Shown here one piece after another: positions 35,204 through 46,171 of a DNA stretch of 64,000 bases. The stretch is from Hydractinia symbiolongicarpus (taxonomy: Eukaryota > Cnidaria > Hydrozoa > Anthoathecata > Hydractiniidae), in assembly GCF_029227915.1 (NCBI RefSeq), contig NC_079878.1:26129501-26193500 (forward strand), written 5' to 3'. The notes below the pieces were generated by a model, which saw only the letters and a list, made by a program, of their open reading frames with translations, was not told where the DNA came from and searched no databases. Position 1 is the first letter of the stretch. The number at the start of each line of letters is the position of its first letter. The translations under genes and the position numbers were made by a program.

Positions 35204-36237
35204 ATGAAGTTGTTAGCGTTTTTTCTCGTTTGTGGTGTGTGTGCATTTGCACTTGCTGAAGAAGCAACACAAGAAGAATTGAATGATGTTGAAATAACTG
35301 AAGAACAAGATCCTTCTTACTTACCGTACTGTAAGTTTTCTTTTGACTTATTAATATTGCACAAACATCTGTTCACATTAATACGTGAATTGAGGAACTA
35401 CGCCTAACTAACGCTAAGCAATATTACATTTTAGGTGGAGCCTACGTTCGATACAACCCAAACACACACTATTGCCATAACCGCCAACTTTACTTGAAGA
35501 AATACTATAGCTTCTGTGGAAAAGTCATCTATGACATTCGAACACACTTCTGCTTCCGATACAGAGTTTATTCCAAACGAGTGCATTATCTCTGTGCAAA
35601 ACGACGTGTCTGCCACAAAGCCAGTCAGTTCTGCTTTAAAGGAAATTGCTATTTAAAGAAGAAGTATTTCGTCTGTAATGGCCGACGTGTGTGTAACAAA
35701 TGGACCCAATTCTGTTTCAAAGGTGTCTGCTACTTGAAAACCAAATACTTTGTCTGTAATGGCCGACGTGTGTGTAACAAATGGACCCAATTCTGCTTCA
35801 AAGGTGTTTGCTACTTGAAAACCAAATACTTTGTTTGCAATGGTCGACGTGTTTGCAACAAATGGACCCAATTCTGCTTCAAAGGTGTCTGCTACTTGAA
35901 AACAAAATACTTTGTTTGTAATGGCCGACGTGTGTGCAACAAATGGACCCAATTCTGCTTTAAAGGTGTCTGCCACTTGAAAACCAAATACTTTGTCTGT
36001 AATGGCCGACGTGTGTGCAACAAATTGACCCACTTGTGCTTCAAAGGTGTCTGTTACTTGAAGAAAAATTACTTCATTTGTGGTGGTCGACGTGTGTGCA
36101 ACCGATGGACTCAATTTTGCTACAGAAATGTTTGCTATAACAAATCAACCCATGCCATCTGTGGAAAATCAGTTTATGTCAAAAGAACACATCGTTGTCA
36201 CTATGGAAAAGTTGTTGCCATCCGCCCATACTATTAA
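35204..36237 (+). CDS. Secreted basic cysteine-rich repeat protein A2
   Basis: Join 35204-35330 and 35435-36237, 309 residues. The start is the ATG after the acceptor TTTCGTTTAG|AT; an upstream in-frame ATG at 35186 is probably in the 5' UTR intron. Residues 1-18 are a signal peptide and about 19-40 an acidic propeptide (EEATQEELNDVEITEEQD). The rest is an array of C-G/N-G modules. Two degenerate ones (CGAYVRYNP, CGKVIYDIRTHFC) come first, then CAKRR, five CNGRRVCNK modules, CGGRR and a last CGKSVY module ending KVVAIRPYY. Core modules are 27 residues: C-x5-C-x6-C-x4-C-x7, with six Lys/Arg and no acidic residue. They are almost identical at the DNA level (81-bp period from 35674). The YN/YD and T-x2-C spacing recalls galaxin repeats, but single cysteines replace the CC pairs. 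Likely secreted; structural or defence roles are both possible. A polyadenylation-like AATAAA follows the stop. Confidence 0.85.
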
Positions 36238-36253
36238 ATGACTAAAAATAAAA

Positions 36254-36620
36254 ATGTATTGTATTATAAGTGGTGTTTGGGATAACATTTATGAGATTTA
36301 TAAAAGCTATATCATTGTATTTTTTATTTTTCCTTTCCTTTTCTACAATGCTCTATTTTGGGACAAAACTGCTTTGAAAACTCGTATGTTTGAACGTATT
36401 ACTAACAAACAATGTTACAGGTGTTGTTGCAAGGTCTTTAATTTATCCTGGATTGCATTTCCTGTCATGTTTAGAGAAGATTTTATCCTTTGCGACAAAA
36501 TTTGAAAATAACATGTGGCTAATCACTAATTTTAAACCATGTGAAAAAAATATATTTGCCCTGTATCAAAAATATTGAGCGACTTTAATTCGTATTTTTA
36601 AGAAGTTTGTACACCCATTG
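36254..36620. other. 3' flank of gene A2
   Basis: The first 130 bases (tgtattgtattataagtggtgtttggg ...) are homologous to the 3' flank of A1 (30420-30290, opposite strand), showing that the inverted gene duplication includes downstream sequence. No gene seen. Confidence 0.5.
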
Positions 36621-36624
36621 CTTG

Positions 36625-36910
36625 GTGGCGCGTGGCCTTGCGGTTATGACATTCCCTTTGTAATCACAAGGTCCATTGTTTGGTCCACAGCGCAGGCCTG
36701 TTTAGCAAGTGTCATTACCACAGCTACGGTTCAACCCATGCCATGTGAGAGAAATTGGGTAGGTAATGCCGGTGTATACTTAATATATATACATTCCGAT
36801 CACAGGACCCACATTGATAACAGTGTTTCCAACAGTGAAGTGGCTTTATCCTGTATAAAAATTGGGAATAATAATAGTAATTTTAATAATTCATCGTATA
36901 GATCTTGAAA
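36625..36910 (+). mobile_element. tRNA-derived SINE
   Basis: GCGTGGCCTTGCGGTTATGAC resembles an A box and GTTTGGTCCACAGC a decayed B box (usual GGTTCGAGTCC), spaced as in a tRNA head, followed by a non-tRNA body. The open frame across it is incidental. The second copy is at 60320-60605. Confidence 0.5.
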
Positions 36911-37780
36911 AACGGTTACGGAAATATTGTGGTTTCAGATTTTTGATGAAGTCATCAACCCGCTCATTCTAAAACAAATTCAGTGACCTAGTTTTGAAAA
37001 ACTTATCTATTTTGGTCCTATCCCTGGCTATCCACAAACTAAGAAAAAATACGTACTTTCAGTATATTGCATGTGGTCATATTCACAGACGTTTACACAA
37101 AATTTCACAAAACAAGAGTTTGCAGCACGAACGATATTAATAGACAACCATACCATGCTCTGCTGAAAAATTTTAACTCAAAGCTATGAATCCACTTAAA
37201 CTTCCAATCAAATATCAACAACCTTCGTAATAATACCAACAAACCTTGTAAAAATTTAAACACTCCTGTAAAAATAACCTGGTATTTTACATGCAGGCTC
37301 ACAAAAGTTTAACAGGCTGCCAAAAACAAAAGAATAAAAAATAGCCACACTTAACACACACGCTTTTTCCATAAACATTCTTTCTCTTGCGATACTACTT
37401 GTGTCCTCCTTGTGTAGTTTACAGGATATCTGAGAGAAATTACACTCTATGTGCAAAAAATGTCCTCACACTATCTTAAAAGTTCAATAAGTCTTTAAAA
37501 ATTTTTGTAGCTTGTTACATTGTATTTTGCGCTCAAGAAAAATTTGACTACTAATGTGGCTATAGATTTCTAAAGAAAAAATAACAACTTAACTCATAGG
37601 TTAACTATCGAGCTTGGTTGAGCCTATAGCTAATACCACATTAGCTAAGAAACCCCGTTAATATAGTTAATATTATATCTATGTTGAAGAGACAAAGATT
37701 GTTTAGAAAACATATTTGCCAGTTGTATATATATGTTCCTATATTTAAATTTCGACTAAGCATAAGTTTTTTCTAATAGT
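36911..37780. other. No gene recognised; small foldback
   Basis: Around 37549-37650 the sequence CTAATGTGGCTATAG is partly mirrored by CTATAGCTAATACCACATTAG, an imperfect foldback of about 100 bases. Otherwise featureless. Confidence 0.35.
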
Positions 37781-37784
37781 GTCT

Positions 37785-38048
37785 TTATGTTTTTTTAAAT
37801 TGCTTATATTTGTTTCCAGAGTAGCAATTCCTTCTACGTTTATTTTTTTGAGTTTTAGTTATTTGCTGTTTAAATATTTCTATATTAGCGGTTATGATGT
37901 TCGTGAACGCTTCTTCTTTTTCTTTAAGAAGCGCTTGTGTATCTTCTATCATTGATTGTCTTTGCTCCTCCAATTTCTTTGCGAAAAGAAAAAAAACGAC
38001 ACTTTCATCATTTTCAAACATTTTGACTCCATACGTTGATGACTTCAC
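37785..38048 (-). pseudogene. Coiled-coil fragment, possibly LINE ORF1
   Basis: 87-codon frame with heptad-like Glu/Lys-rich sequence (KKLEEQRQSMIEDTQALLKEKEE ... IFKQQITKTQ). This resembles the coiled-coil N-terminus of ORF1-type proteins of non-LTR elements, but no RNA-binding domain follows. Preserved unchanged in the second duplicon (61480-61743), which reflects recent duplication rather than selection. Confidence 0.35.
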
Positions 38049-38629
38049 ATGTAAATACGTAGTTCAAAACAATGTGTATTTCTGTGTAATAAAAATATTA
38101 GCATGAGAATGTTATAAGGGTGTTCATGTTCTTAAATTCCAACATTTTGCCCACTCTCGATAGTTAATTAGCTTTCCCTGATTTTGGCAATGCTAACCAG
38201 ATAATATGAAGGGAGTTTCCTAGACCTTCCTTGACTTTCTTATATAATTTGCTAAGTGAAAATAAACAAGACAGAACGTTGGTGTATTATTGCGCAGGAG
38301 GGGTGTTGCTAGATTGAAGAGATTAAATGTTCCCTCAACAAAGCAAGGATTTTTTAATGGAAATGTTATACTTAAAAATGTTGTTTATCGTCATGATATA
38401 ATAATTCTTGAAACAATATGCATTGTAGATGTACATGCAAATTTAAAATGTTGACTAAAAATTAGATGAATTGTGTTGTGCGAACACCTCTGTACCGTTA
38501 AAGAGGCTACATGCACTGCGCATGCGGCGTGGTCGGACCTCTTTAACTAGGCATTACTTTTTTGTAATTTTTGTGACCTTTTCTAACTTTTATTGCGGTT
38601 TGCATTTTTCGAACAAAGGTATTTTTTTA

Positions 38630-38935
38630 TAAAAGAAATGTAACAAAGTACTGACCTGCATGTAAAAGTGTTGTATTCGTTATATAATTTTTTATTAGTT
38701 ATATGTGTTTCAACATATCGTTACTAAGGTGTTGCTAAGAAGATATATGAGTTCTCGGGAAACAATACAGATCAGCTTTAAGGAAAATATAGAACCAACG
38801 AAATAACATCATTTTCGATGCCAATGACATCACTGTATTGTTTTTGTCACCTGGATCATTAATAAATGCCATATTATAAATATTTGCCATGTTTATTGAC
38901 ATGAACATTATTATTTCTGGAAGAATGGATATTTA
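38630..38935 (+). repeat. Dispersed repeat; inverted homologue at 50190-50480
   Basis: Blocks such as gaccTGCATGTAAAAGTGTTGTATTCGTTATATAA, CTAAGGTGTTGCTAAG, CAATGACATCACTGTATTG and AATGCCATATTATAAATATTTGCCAT recur reversed at 50190-50480. The copy at 62325-62630 belongs to duplicon 2. Confidence 0.65.
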
Positions 38936-39039
38936 TCAACCTATTAAACCTGAAAATTTTATATGAACCTATCTTTCTGCCATTCATTTCACAAGTCTAC
39001 CAGCACTGAAACCGTATCATCAGTAACGCTTGTGAAGTT

Positions 39040-39470
39040 CATATTGAAGAAGAACTACTTTGTTCATCACTAACATACTGCCTGGCAATATGACTTACGC
39101 GCATTATACTCGCCCGTCATGATCATAGGTCTGATCGGGGTGAAACATTCTCTGTTGAGAATGAAATACGGATGTGCTATGATAAATATTCACCTTTGTA
39201 TACACACCATCCGAATAAACTATCTGAGCTCATCTCTAACATATTGCCGCACGTAAAGTAGTGGGTTCGTCTGCGGCTCCCAGTTCTGGGGACCGCGGAT
39301 CAAATCCCACTCATTGCCAGGCAGTATGTTAGTGATGAACAAAGTAGTTCTTCTTCAATATGAGTTCACGCATTATACTCGCCCGTCATGATCAGAGGTC
39401 TGATCAGGGTGAAACATTCTCTGTTGAGAATAAAATACGGATGTGCTATGATAAATATTCACCTATGCAC
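39040..39470. mobile_element. Compound repeat: 50-bp inverted arms, 95-bp direct repeats, tRNA-like core
   Basis: Arms 39040-39089 and 39313-39362 are perfect 50-bp inverted repeats. A 95-base unit (cgcattatactcgcccgtcatgatca ... gataaatattcacct) occurs directly repeated at about 39100-39195 and 39370-39465. Between lies a tRNA-like stretch, 39255-39310, with A-box-like AGTGGGTTCG, the CTCCCAGTTCTGGGG stem and GGATCAAATCCCACT as T arm. It looks like a tRNA-derived SINE, possibly two copies inserted in each other. Confidence 0.55.
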
Positions 39471-41059
39471 ATAATTTTTGCTTAATTTATATATTCAGGC
39501 CAGGCAGGTGAATATGTTTAGGATACTGTCAGGGAAAGTGAGCATGATTATTTAAATCACGATATCTGCTTTATATTTAATTTCTTTGTCACCTTTTTTT
39601 ATTATTCTAACCAGGAGGGGTGTATCTAAAATGTTTTCTCCATTTTTTCTTCATTTTGAGTAGCTTAGTTGACATGTGCATTTTGTGAAATTTACCGTTT
39701 TATTACTTATATTTTTTATAACTTTCACCGTATCTTTCGTTAACAAAACAAAAATACCAAAATATATATAGACTACGTTTTCTTTGTACAAGGCAATTAT
39801 TTTATTTTGTGAACTGTGTGCAATAGACTAAATCAGAAATTCTTATGTTAACATCTTCATTTGATGTGATGCAAGCTGTAGTTTCGGAAACTTTGTGATA
39901 AACCTTTTTTGTTTTCGACCAAATGAATGCGTGTAGGGCTATTGTAAAAAATTTTGGTACAATTTTATTTTTTTTAAATATTTTTTTTATTTAAAAATTC
40001 AAAATTCATAAAGAAACCTCAAATCTTAAAAAAAAATTGAAAAGCAATAATCAAATCTTAATTTCTTTTATATTATTATTTCACTATCAAATATGATGCA
40101 ACGAACGTACAGGTTCTTTTTAACGAACCCTCTGCACTCCTGTTTTTTATTAGCCCTATTCGGTCCGGGGTTTTCCGAACATACTATGACCGGGGGCAAC
40201 TTTCCATAGGATTGTTCAAATTGAATCAAACTTGGCACACTTATAGAACGTCATAAAAGGAACAAAATGGCGGCAATAAATTTTTGCTTGCGTCTGCACA
40301 TTTTCTGTGACGTCATCAGAAGTTTGAAAGTTGAAAAATGCCACTATCTGCTTAAAATTTAATTACTTTTGTTCTAGAGCGAATTTTTACATTCTGTTTA
40401 AAGTTTCTGAAAGCTAAATAAAAGTTATTTAACATGTCTTCCGGTTTTTACATGGATCGCATAAAAAATTGCCAAAAATTGCCCTTAAATCCGGCTTTCT
40501 TCGATTTTCGGGTAAAATCCGACAAAATCGGCAAATCAGATTATTCACGTGTCCAAATTGTTCAAAATGATTCTTCTTGATGAAATAAAGTTGTGTTGCA
40601 AGTTTACCTACTTTCGCATGTTGTTAAATTCTTCAACACTCGAACCTAGCAATAAATTTTTCAAGAAGTAAGCTTATGTACGACGTGTGAAGTCACAAAT
40701 GACCAATTGGAATTTTGTTCGATAATGGTGGCAACCGTTAATGTAATTATTGTCTTTGGGAGATTAAGTTTGGACATATATAAAATAATTAAAAAAGATA
40801 AAAAAAAATTAGAGCTTCATCATTTTCTTTACGACCCTATGATTTTGCATTGTGTTTCATGAGCTTACAATAATGTGGCATAGCTAAGTTATGATACGTA
40901 AAAACTACTCTTGAATGACCCTTTAGGAATGTGAAACCACATAATACACCTTAATCAAATTTGTGTTTTTCGTAACTTTTGTGTTCAGAATGGTAGATTA
41001 GTATGCGTGTCAACTGGCCAAAAAAGCCATAAGTATGAGGAAAGCCTTCAGCAAATTAT

Positions 41060-41355
41060 TAAATACAATTTGTACTTTCCAAATGGAAAACAGTGCCTTC
41101 AATTCTGTTGTCTTGGCCACAAAAAGTAGTGATCTATATTTTATGTGGTTAGCCTCATTAATTCCAATAAATTTACCCTGTCAATTTTGTGTCAGGAGGG
41201 ACAACATGACGGTTCTAGAGTGTTAAAAAGCTTCCATTTGAGCTACAAAAACCCTTTAAATTTCGGTTCAATTAGGAACAGCTGTTATGTGGGATTGAAC
41301 CCATATGAATATGAAGTGAACGCTCTACCGACTGAACTACCAATCCCCAAAAGAA
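41060..41355 (-). mobile_element. tRNA-derived SINE (minus strand)
   Basis: The minus strand from 41350 reads GGGGATTGGTAGTTCAGTCGGTAGAGCG (A box) and GGGTTCAATCCCAC (B box) about 25 bases later, then a non-tRNA body down to about 41060. The anticodon arm is not a proper stem, so it is not a functional tRNA gene. Confidence 0.6.
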
Positions 41356-41489
41356 GACAACCCTCAAAGTAACCAGAGTTGCATGACTTTATTAATTATA
41401 TCAAGCATATTGTATTTAGTAAACACTTTTTGAGCACTCTGTCCCAAAAATGATATATATTTGTAGTTTAGAAATTTAGCTCTAAATAT

Positions 41490-42515
41490 CGTCCCTCAAA
41501 GGCACTGGATTTTAATGTATTTAGAGACTTTACTATATATATAATATAATATACTATATAAAAATGTTTTCTGTTTCTTTTTAGATTGCGTACAATGAGA
41601 GCGAGAGATGTTATCTTTCAATCCGTGAGATAAAAAGAAGAAAGCAAAACCTCATCCCGCGTTGTTTTTGTTTTTCTGTCAAAAATTTGAAGCTGTTTTA
41701 TAAAGCTTGATAAAGTTAATAAGTTGTTTTCGTTTCTGTAGATTGTTTGTTTTTGTTTATTGTTTCCCGTGAGTTTTCGAAAATCATTGCAGCAGATTCA
41801 TTGGCTTCAAGAAATCGGTTTTCATAACTAGTGCCGTTATTTTTACGTGAAAAAAACACCCACAAGCTGCTTCGTTCGCCTTCTTATCTCCGAAAGTCTC
41901 TATTATTATCTGCGTTCCGAGTAATATTTTCTGATTGAAAGAGTGTACCTTACGACGCGCATCCCCTTAATTCGTGACATTTTCGCACACTACGGATCGT
42001 ACAACTCGATGTATTGCATTTTTTTCAAAATAAGGGCTTTAACTTTATGAAAGTATAACTTTGCATAGATTTTGGCGCTAAAAGCTTCATCAATGTTGGA
42101 TTTACGTCGGCCACCACTGACAATATTCTGATTATTATCAATATTTAATTTTATAATTTTATAATTTCTTAGTTACCGTTTTTGTTTAGTTTCGCGCGAT
42201 CTAAATTTCTCGTACCTTTTGAAAAGAAATATTCCGCATATATATATTGTATTTTTGCCAAAAAATCACTACTTTTGCACAACGTGTTGTTGTTGTTCCG
42301 TGGTGAGTTTATTTTACAACCTCGTCCCCAGGGCTTTCTACATCGATGATATTCAGTTTTAGTGTATTTCCCAGATATCAGCTGCAGTAAGAGGTTAGCA
42401 CCTCGCCGTATTATATCAAAGAGAATCAAAAGCACTAGGGTCAACTATTAGCTAGTTTCAATTTTGCTTGCAACTTGCGTAATGCTTTGCAACCTTTTTG
42501 TGAAGCACGTTTGCT
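41490..42515 (+). repeat. Helitron-like repeat, diverged copy 3
   Basis: Shares scattered blocks with 43466-45515: CTCAAAGGCACTGG, the TTTAGATTG.GTACAATG.GA block, CCCGTGAGTTTTCG, TTTTTACGTGAAAAAAA, CCTCGTCCCCAGGG and the end GCTTGCAACTTGCGTAATGCTTTGCAACC. The CTAG terminus is lost. Confidence 0.55.
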
Positions 42516-43465
42516 ACACGCGAGGTATACCAAGAGAATTATTGAGATTCTCAAAATTTCGATAGCAAAAAAATCATATAAAATCAGCGTAAAGAAATAA
42601 CACTGATATTTTTGCACATAAAGCTAGGGTATTTTCTTTTCTAATAAAATAAATAAGTTTGGACCGAGGGGTTAAAGTATAAGTCTAGTAAAAAATGCAA
42701 TAAGTACTGCTCGTACTTTCCCCACCCCCGGATTTTGACCCCCCCCCCGTCTTTTGGTCCAGATTATACGTCCGCCGAACTTGAACACACAAAGAGGAAT
42801 ATGCTGTGAGCAGGAAACGGTAGTCGGCATTTTAGACACGTATATTTTACAGACCTAAAATATGCCTTATTTCTTTGTATTATATCTAATTATTGTATAA
42901 ATAATTAATTAATTATTTTGCAATTTTGCTTCTAATACTATTATAGTTGTATTTTAATGAAAAATAATAGTATTAAAACGGTTTTCTTCTTTTGAAATAA
43001 TTTATTGCTAGTCCTGTTTCTAATCGATTTTACTTGTGTATTTTAAGCTTTTTCGTTGCTCTGCTTTTTCTGGAGATTTGAGTTGGATTGGAAAGCTCCT
43101 GTGTAAGCCACCCTTTTCTAAAGAAATATTGAAGTGATTTGTACAATTATAACGCGTCGAGCTGTGTTTTATTTTATTGTTTCTAAGAAGATGTGAGAAT
43201 ACAATATTATCAATTTTAATTGGTTTTATCCAAATCAAGGTAAGGCTTAATCACACAAAAGGTAGCTAGCTTGCTAGCTAGAGCTCTGTTTAGTAATTTG
43301 TAGAATACATATGAAGAAGCTGTATTACTACCTAACTGATAGCCAAATATAGGAAAACCTGTAGCTAGGGCGCAGACAAAACAAATAGCTTTGGGTGCTA
43401 AAGTGAGCCGATCAACCGTTTTTTATCACAGTTTTTTATTTATTATATAAGTAACCTGTTGCAGT

Positions 43466-45515
43466 AATTAAAAAAATATCCACTTTTGCTATCAAACCAA
43501 CAGCAATGTAATTGTCAATAGGAATTAGTTGTCCGTACACCCTCCCTGAGAACAAGGTTTAAAACGACATTAAAAGATTAAAACTGTCATTAAAAAGAAC
43601 TCCAAGGATGCCCAAGCCGCACACGTCCTCTAAACGGCGTGGGCATCTTCGAAACTGCTTGTAATTTTAGAACAAGGGTGCTCATAAGCTGCATACGCCG
43701 TAAATCGTGCATGCGTTTTTAAGCAAGTTTGGCGCTTTGAAAAAAATTTAAATATTCACCCGAAAAAACCCGCATAGACCATAAAATAAACTATGTGATA
43801 GCAAAGTTCTTAAAAGAACTGTTTTTGATGGTTTTTGATAAAATTTACTTGATAAATAACTTACAAACTTTATTAACTCCTTTCTTCTAAAGCCCTTTTT
43901 TCCAACTATCGTCCACAAGGTATGTTACAAGGAATTGAATTTTGGAAATGCTCCAGGCAAGTTCGGGAAAGTGCAGGCGGTTTTGGAAGTTAACCACTAA
44001 TTTAATTCGAAAAGTTGCCCGAACTCGCCCTTATATATGTGGGCGTTTGCAGCTTATTGACACCCTCTTATTTTAGAATATTCTCAGGAATAATAGACCA
44101 AGAGAAATTACATCACAGTTTCTTGTGCACCGCCCACGTGTGTTTGAGAACAACCCACATAAAAAAGTTCGTTATTTTTTAAATTATTTGTGTAAAAATT
44201 ACTATTTTATTCACGATAAACCAATTGTCAGTCATTTTATTCATCCAACAAAGAATCCTATCCAAGGTGCCTTTTCTATTAGTGCTGAATTTAATAATTG
44301 ACATGATTCAGCATAGTTTTTAAAAGGGTCTGATTGCAAAATATGATTGCCAAAGTTCAGCACTTGTAATATTTTTGTATTCGTGTACTCAGCTTCTAAA
44401 ACACAGACAAGAGACATTATAATTTCCTCTGGGTGATTAATGTTGGTTGAAAAAAACCCTGAATGATGAGAAGCATGTGTTTTTGAATGGGTCTAGGACA
44501 ATAAACTTACTTAATTTCCCTTGGCCTTGCATCAATCAAATTCTGAAAAAATAAACACTTTTAAAATGATTTTGTCAGATTTGGAAATTGTTGCTATGGT
44601 TGGAACTTTGCATATAAAATTAGTAAAGTTGCCGGATTGTTTAGTTTTTTCTTTTCTACTGTTCCGAATTAGCCTTAATCATTTATGAGATGAAAAACAG
44701 CGCTTTCAATTCCATTAACTTGGCCATCCCCTAAAGGCACTGGCAACTTCACTATATGAAAATGTTTTCTTTTTCTTTTAGATTGTGTACAATGTGAATG
44801 AGTGATTTAATCTTCCAATGCGTGTGGTGAAAAGAAGGCGAAACCGTTATTGTTTTTTTGCCTAAAATTGAAGCTATTTAATAAATCTTGATAAAGTTAA
44901 AAAACTGTTTTGATTTGTTTGTTTTTGTTTTAATTGTTTCCCGTGAGTTTTCGAAATTCGTTCTAGCAGATTCTGTGGCTTCTAGTGCCGGTATTTTTAC
45001 GTGAAAAAAAATACTGTTTTGTTGTAAGGTCAATTACGAAATCGTTAACGTTAGGACAGTTGGTCTTAACGTTAACGATTTCGTTTCTGCGGGTTGTACA
45101 ACTCGATGTATTACATATCTTTCGGAATACTGCTAAAAGTGTAATTTTGTATTGCGCTCTTTACTTTTATCATTCTGTGGGAAAAGGCTGCACAAAATTT
45201 CAACACGGGTTATTCGTTTTTGTTAGTTTCGCGTAATCTAATTTTCTTGCACATTTTGAAAAGAATGTCCCACGCACACCAAATACTCGTGCAATCTATT
45301 CGCAAAAAAACTGTTTTTGCGCAACGAATTGTTCTGCAGAGCATTCATTTTCCTACCTCGTCCCCAGGGTTCTTCTACGCTGTGATATTCAATTTTGATG
45401 TATTTCGGAAGATGTTAGAGCCAAAGAAACAAGAAGCGCTAGGGACAAAGTATTTGATAGCTTAATTTTGCTTGCAACTTGCGAAATGCTTCGCAACCTT
45501 TTTTTTAATTTCTAG
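43466..45515 (+). mobile_element. Helitron-like non-autonomous repeat, copy 2
   Basis: Homologous to 23111-24745 over its length except for about 400 bp at 44035-44445. Its 3' end has a perfect hairpin TTGCGAA-ATGC-TTCGCAA (45479-45496), a T-rich spacer and CTAG (45512-45515) followed by T, which is the Helitron 3' format. No coding capacity; the open frame at 45220-45465 is shared with copy 1 only as part of the repeat. Confidence 0.55.
45037..45083. repeat. 17-bp perfect inverted repeat unique to copy 2
   Basis: CGAAATCGTTAACGTTA at 45037 is mirrored at 45067-45083 across a 13-base spacer. Copy 1 (about 24,290-24,310) has only the left arm, so the right arm is new. Confidence 0.85.
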
Positions 45516-46171
45516 TTATATTTTCCCCATTATAAGGATTTCATAGAGATTTTTAGGGGTAGTTTCGAGTAATGGCCAATATCAAAAGCCTTGACCGAAT
45601 AGGGTTAAAACCGTTTAACTGCGAGCTGAGATTGGTGTCTAATATCTTTCACACTTTTGTTTTGATAATACTTAAATACGCAATTTTTTTTAAATTGAGT
45701 TAATACAAACTTGCTACTAATTTCTTTAAATCAAACTAACTTAATTAAAATATCCTTGTGAGCTTTGAAGCCACGATATTGCATAATATAATGTACGCTG
45801 TGGTTACAGCTGTGCAATATCTTGCATACAATTGTGTACAATTAAGTGTGTGCAATATAATGTAGCAGTGAAAATTGCCCTTTAAGGAAGTCATTATACT
45901 ACCGAGTAGATGTATTCTCATTGTTAGCAATATCGTTTTAATTGATTTTTGTCTGATATGCGTCAATCCTAAACATGAAGATGAACACTTTGGAATGTTA
46001 TGCGATCTTATTCTCTTTGATTTCTTCTGTTAAAAAAAGTCCTGAAAATAAAATTTTATGGTGAAAGTGTGAGATCAACTATTTACAGCTTGTTCACTCC
46101 TAAGTCTCCTTTATGGTCCAAAAATCATCGAAATTCTATTATGATAGCATACATTAAAAAGCGTGATCTCT

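Larger units (their letters stand above)
40150..45608. mobile_element. piggyBac-type TTAA element or MITE with nested insertions
   Basis: The left end CCCTATTCGGTC (40154-40165) and right end GACCGAATAGGG (45593-45604) are perfect 12-bp inverted repeats. They are flanked by TTAG on the left and TTAA on the right, so one TTAA target copy has mutated. CCCT termini next to TTAA are characteristic of piggyBac. No transposase is seen. The length comes largely from the SINE at 41.1-41.35 kb and the Helitron-like copies at 41.5 and 43.5 kb. A matching left end recurs at 63850. Confidence 0.45.

Noticed and set aside
35653-36114. Long open frame antisense to the cysteine-rich array (also 59363-59824, and plus-strand counterparts at 30.5-30.9 and 54.25-54.67 kb)
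   Set aside because: It is an automatic product of a stop-free 81-bp repeat read backwards; no start context, signal peptide or conservation independent of the sense frame.
35674-36160. Regular 81-bp repeats as a possible CRISPR array or satellite
   Set aside because: Repeats are contiguous coding modules with no spacers, in a spliced eukaryotic gene.
36618-36908. 96-codon plus-strand frame present in both duplicons
   Set aside because: Covers a tRNA-derived SINE; the peptide has no motif.
41283-41352. Functional tRNA gene on the minus strand
   Set aside because: A and B boxes are good but no proper anticodon stem or acceptor pairing; better read as a SINE head.
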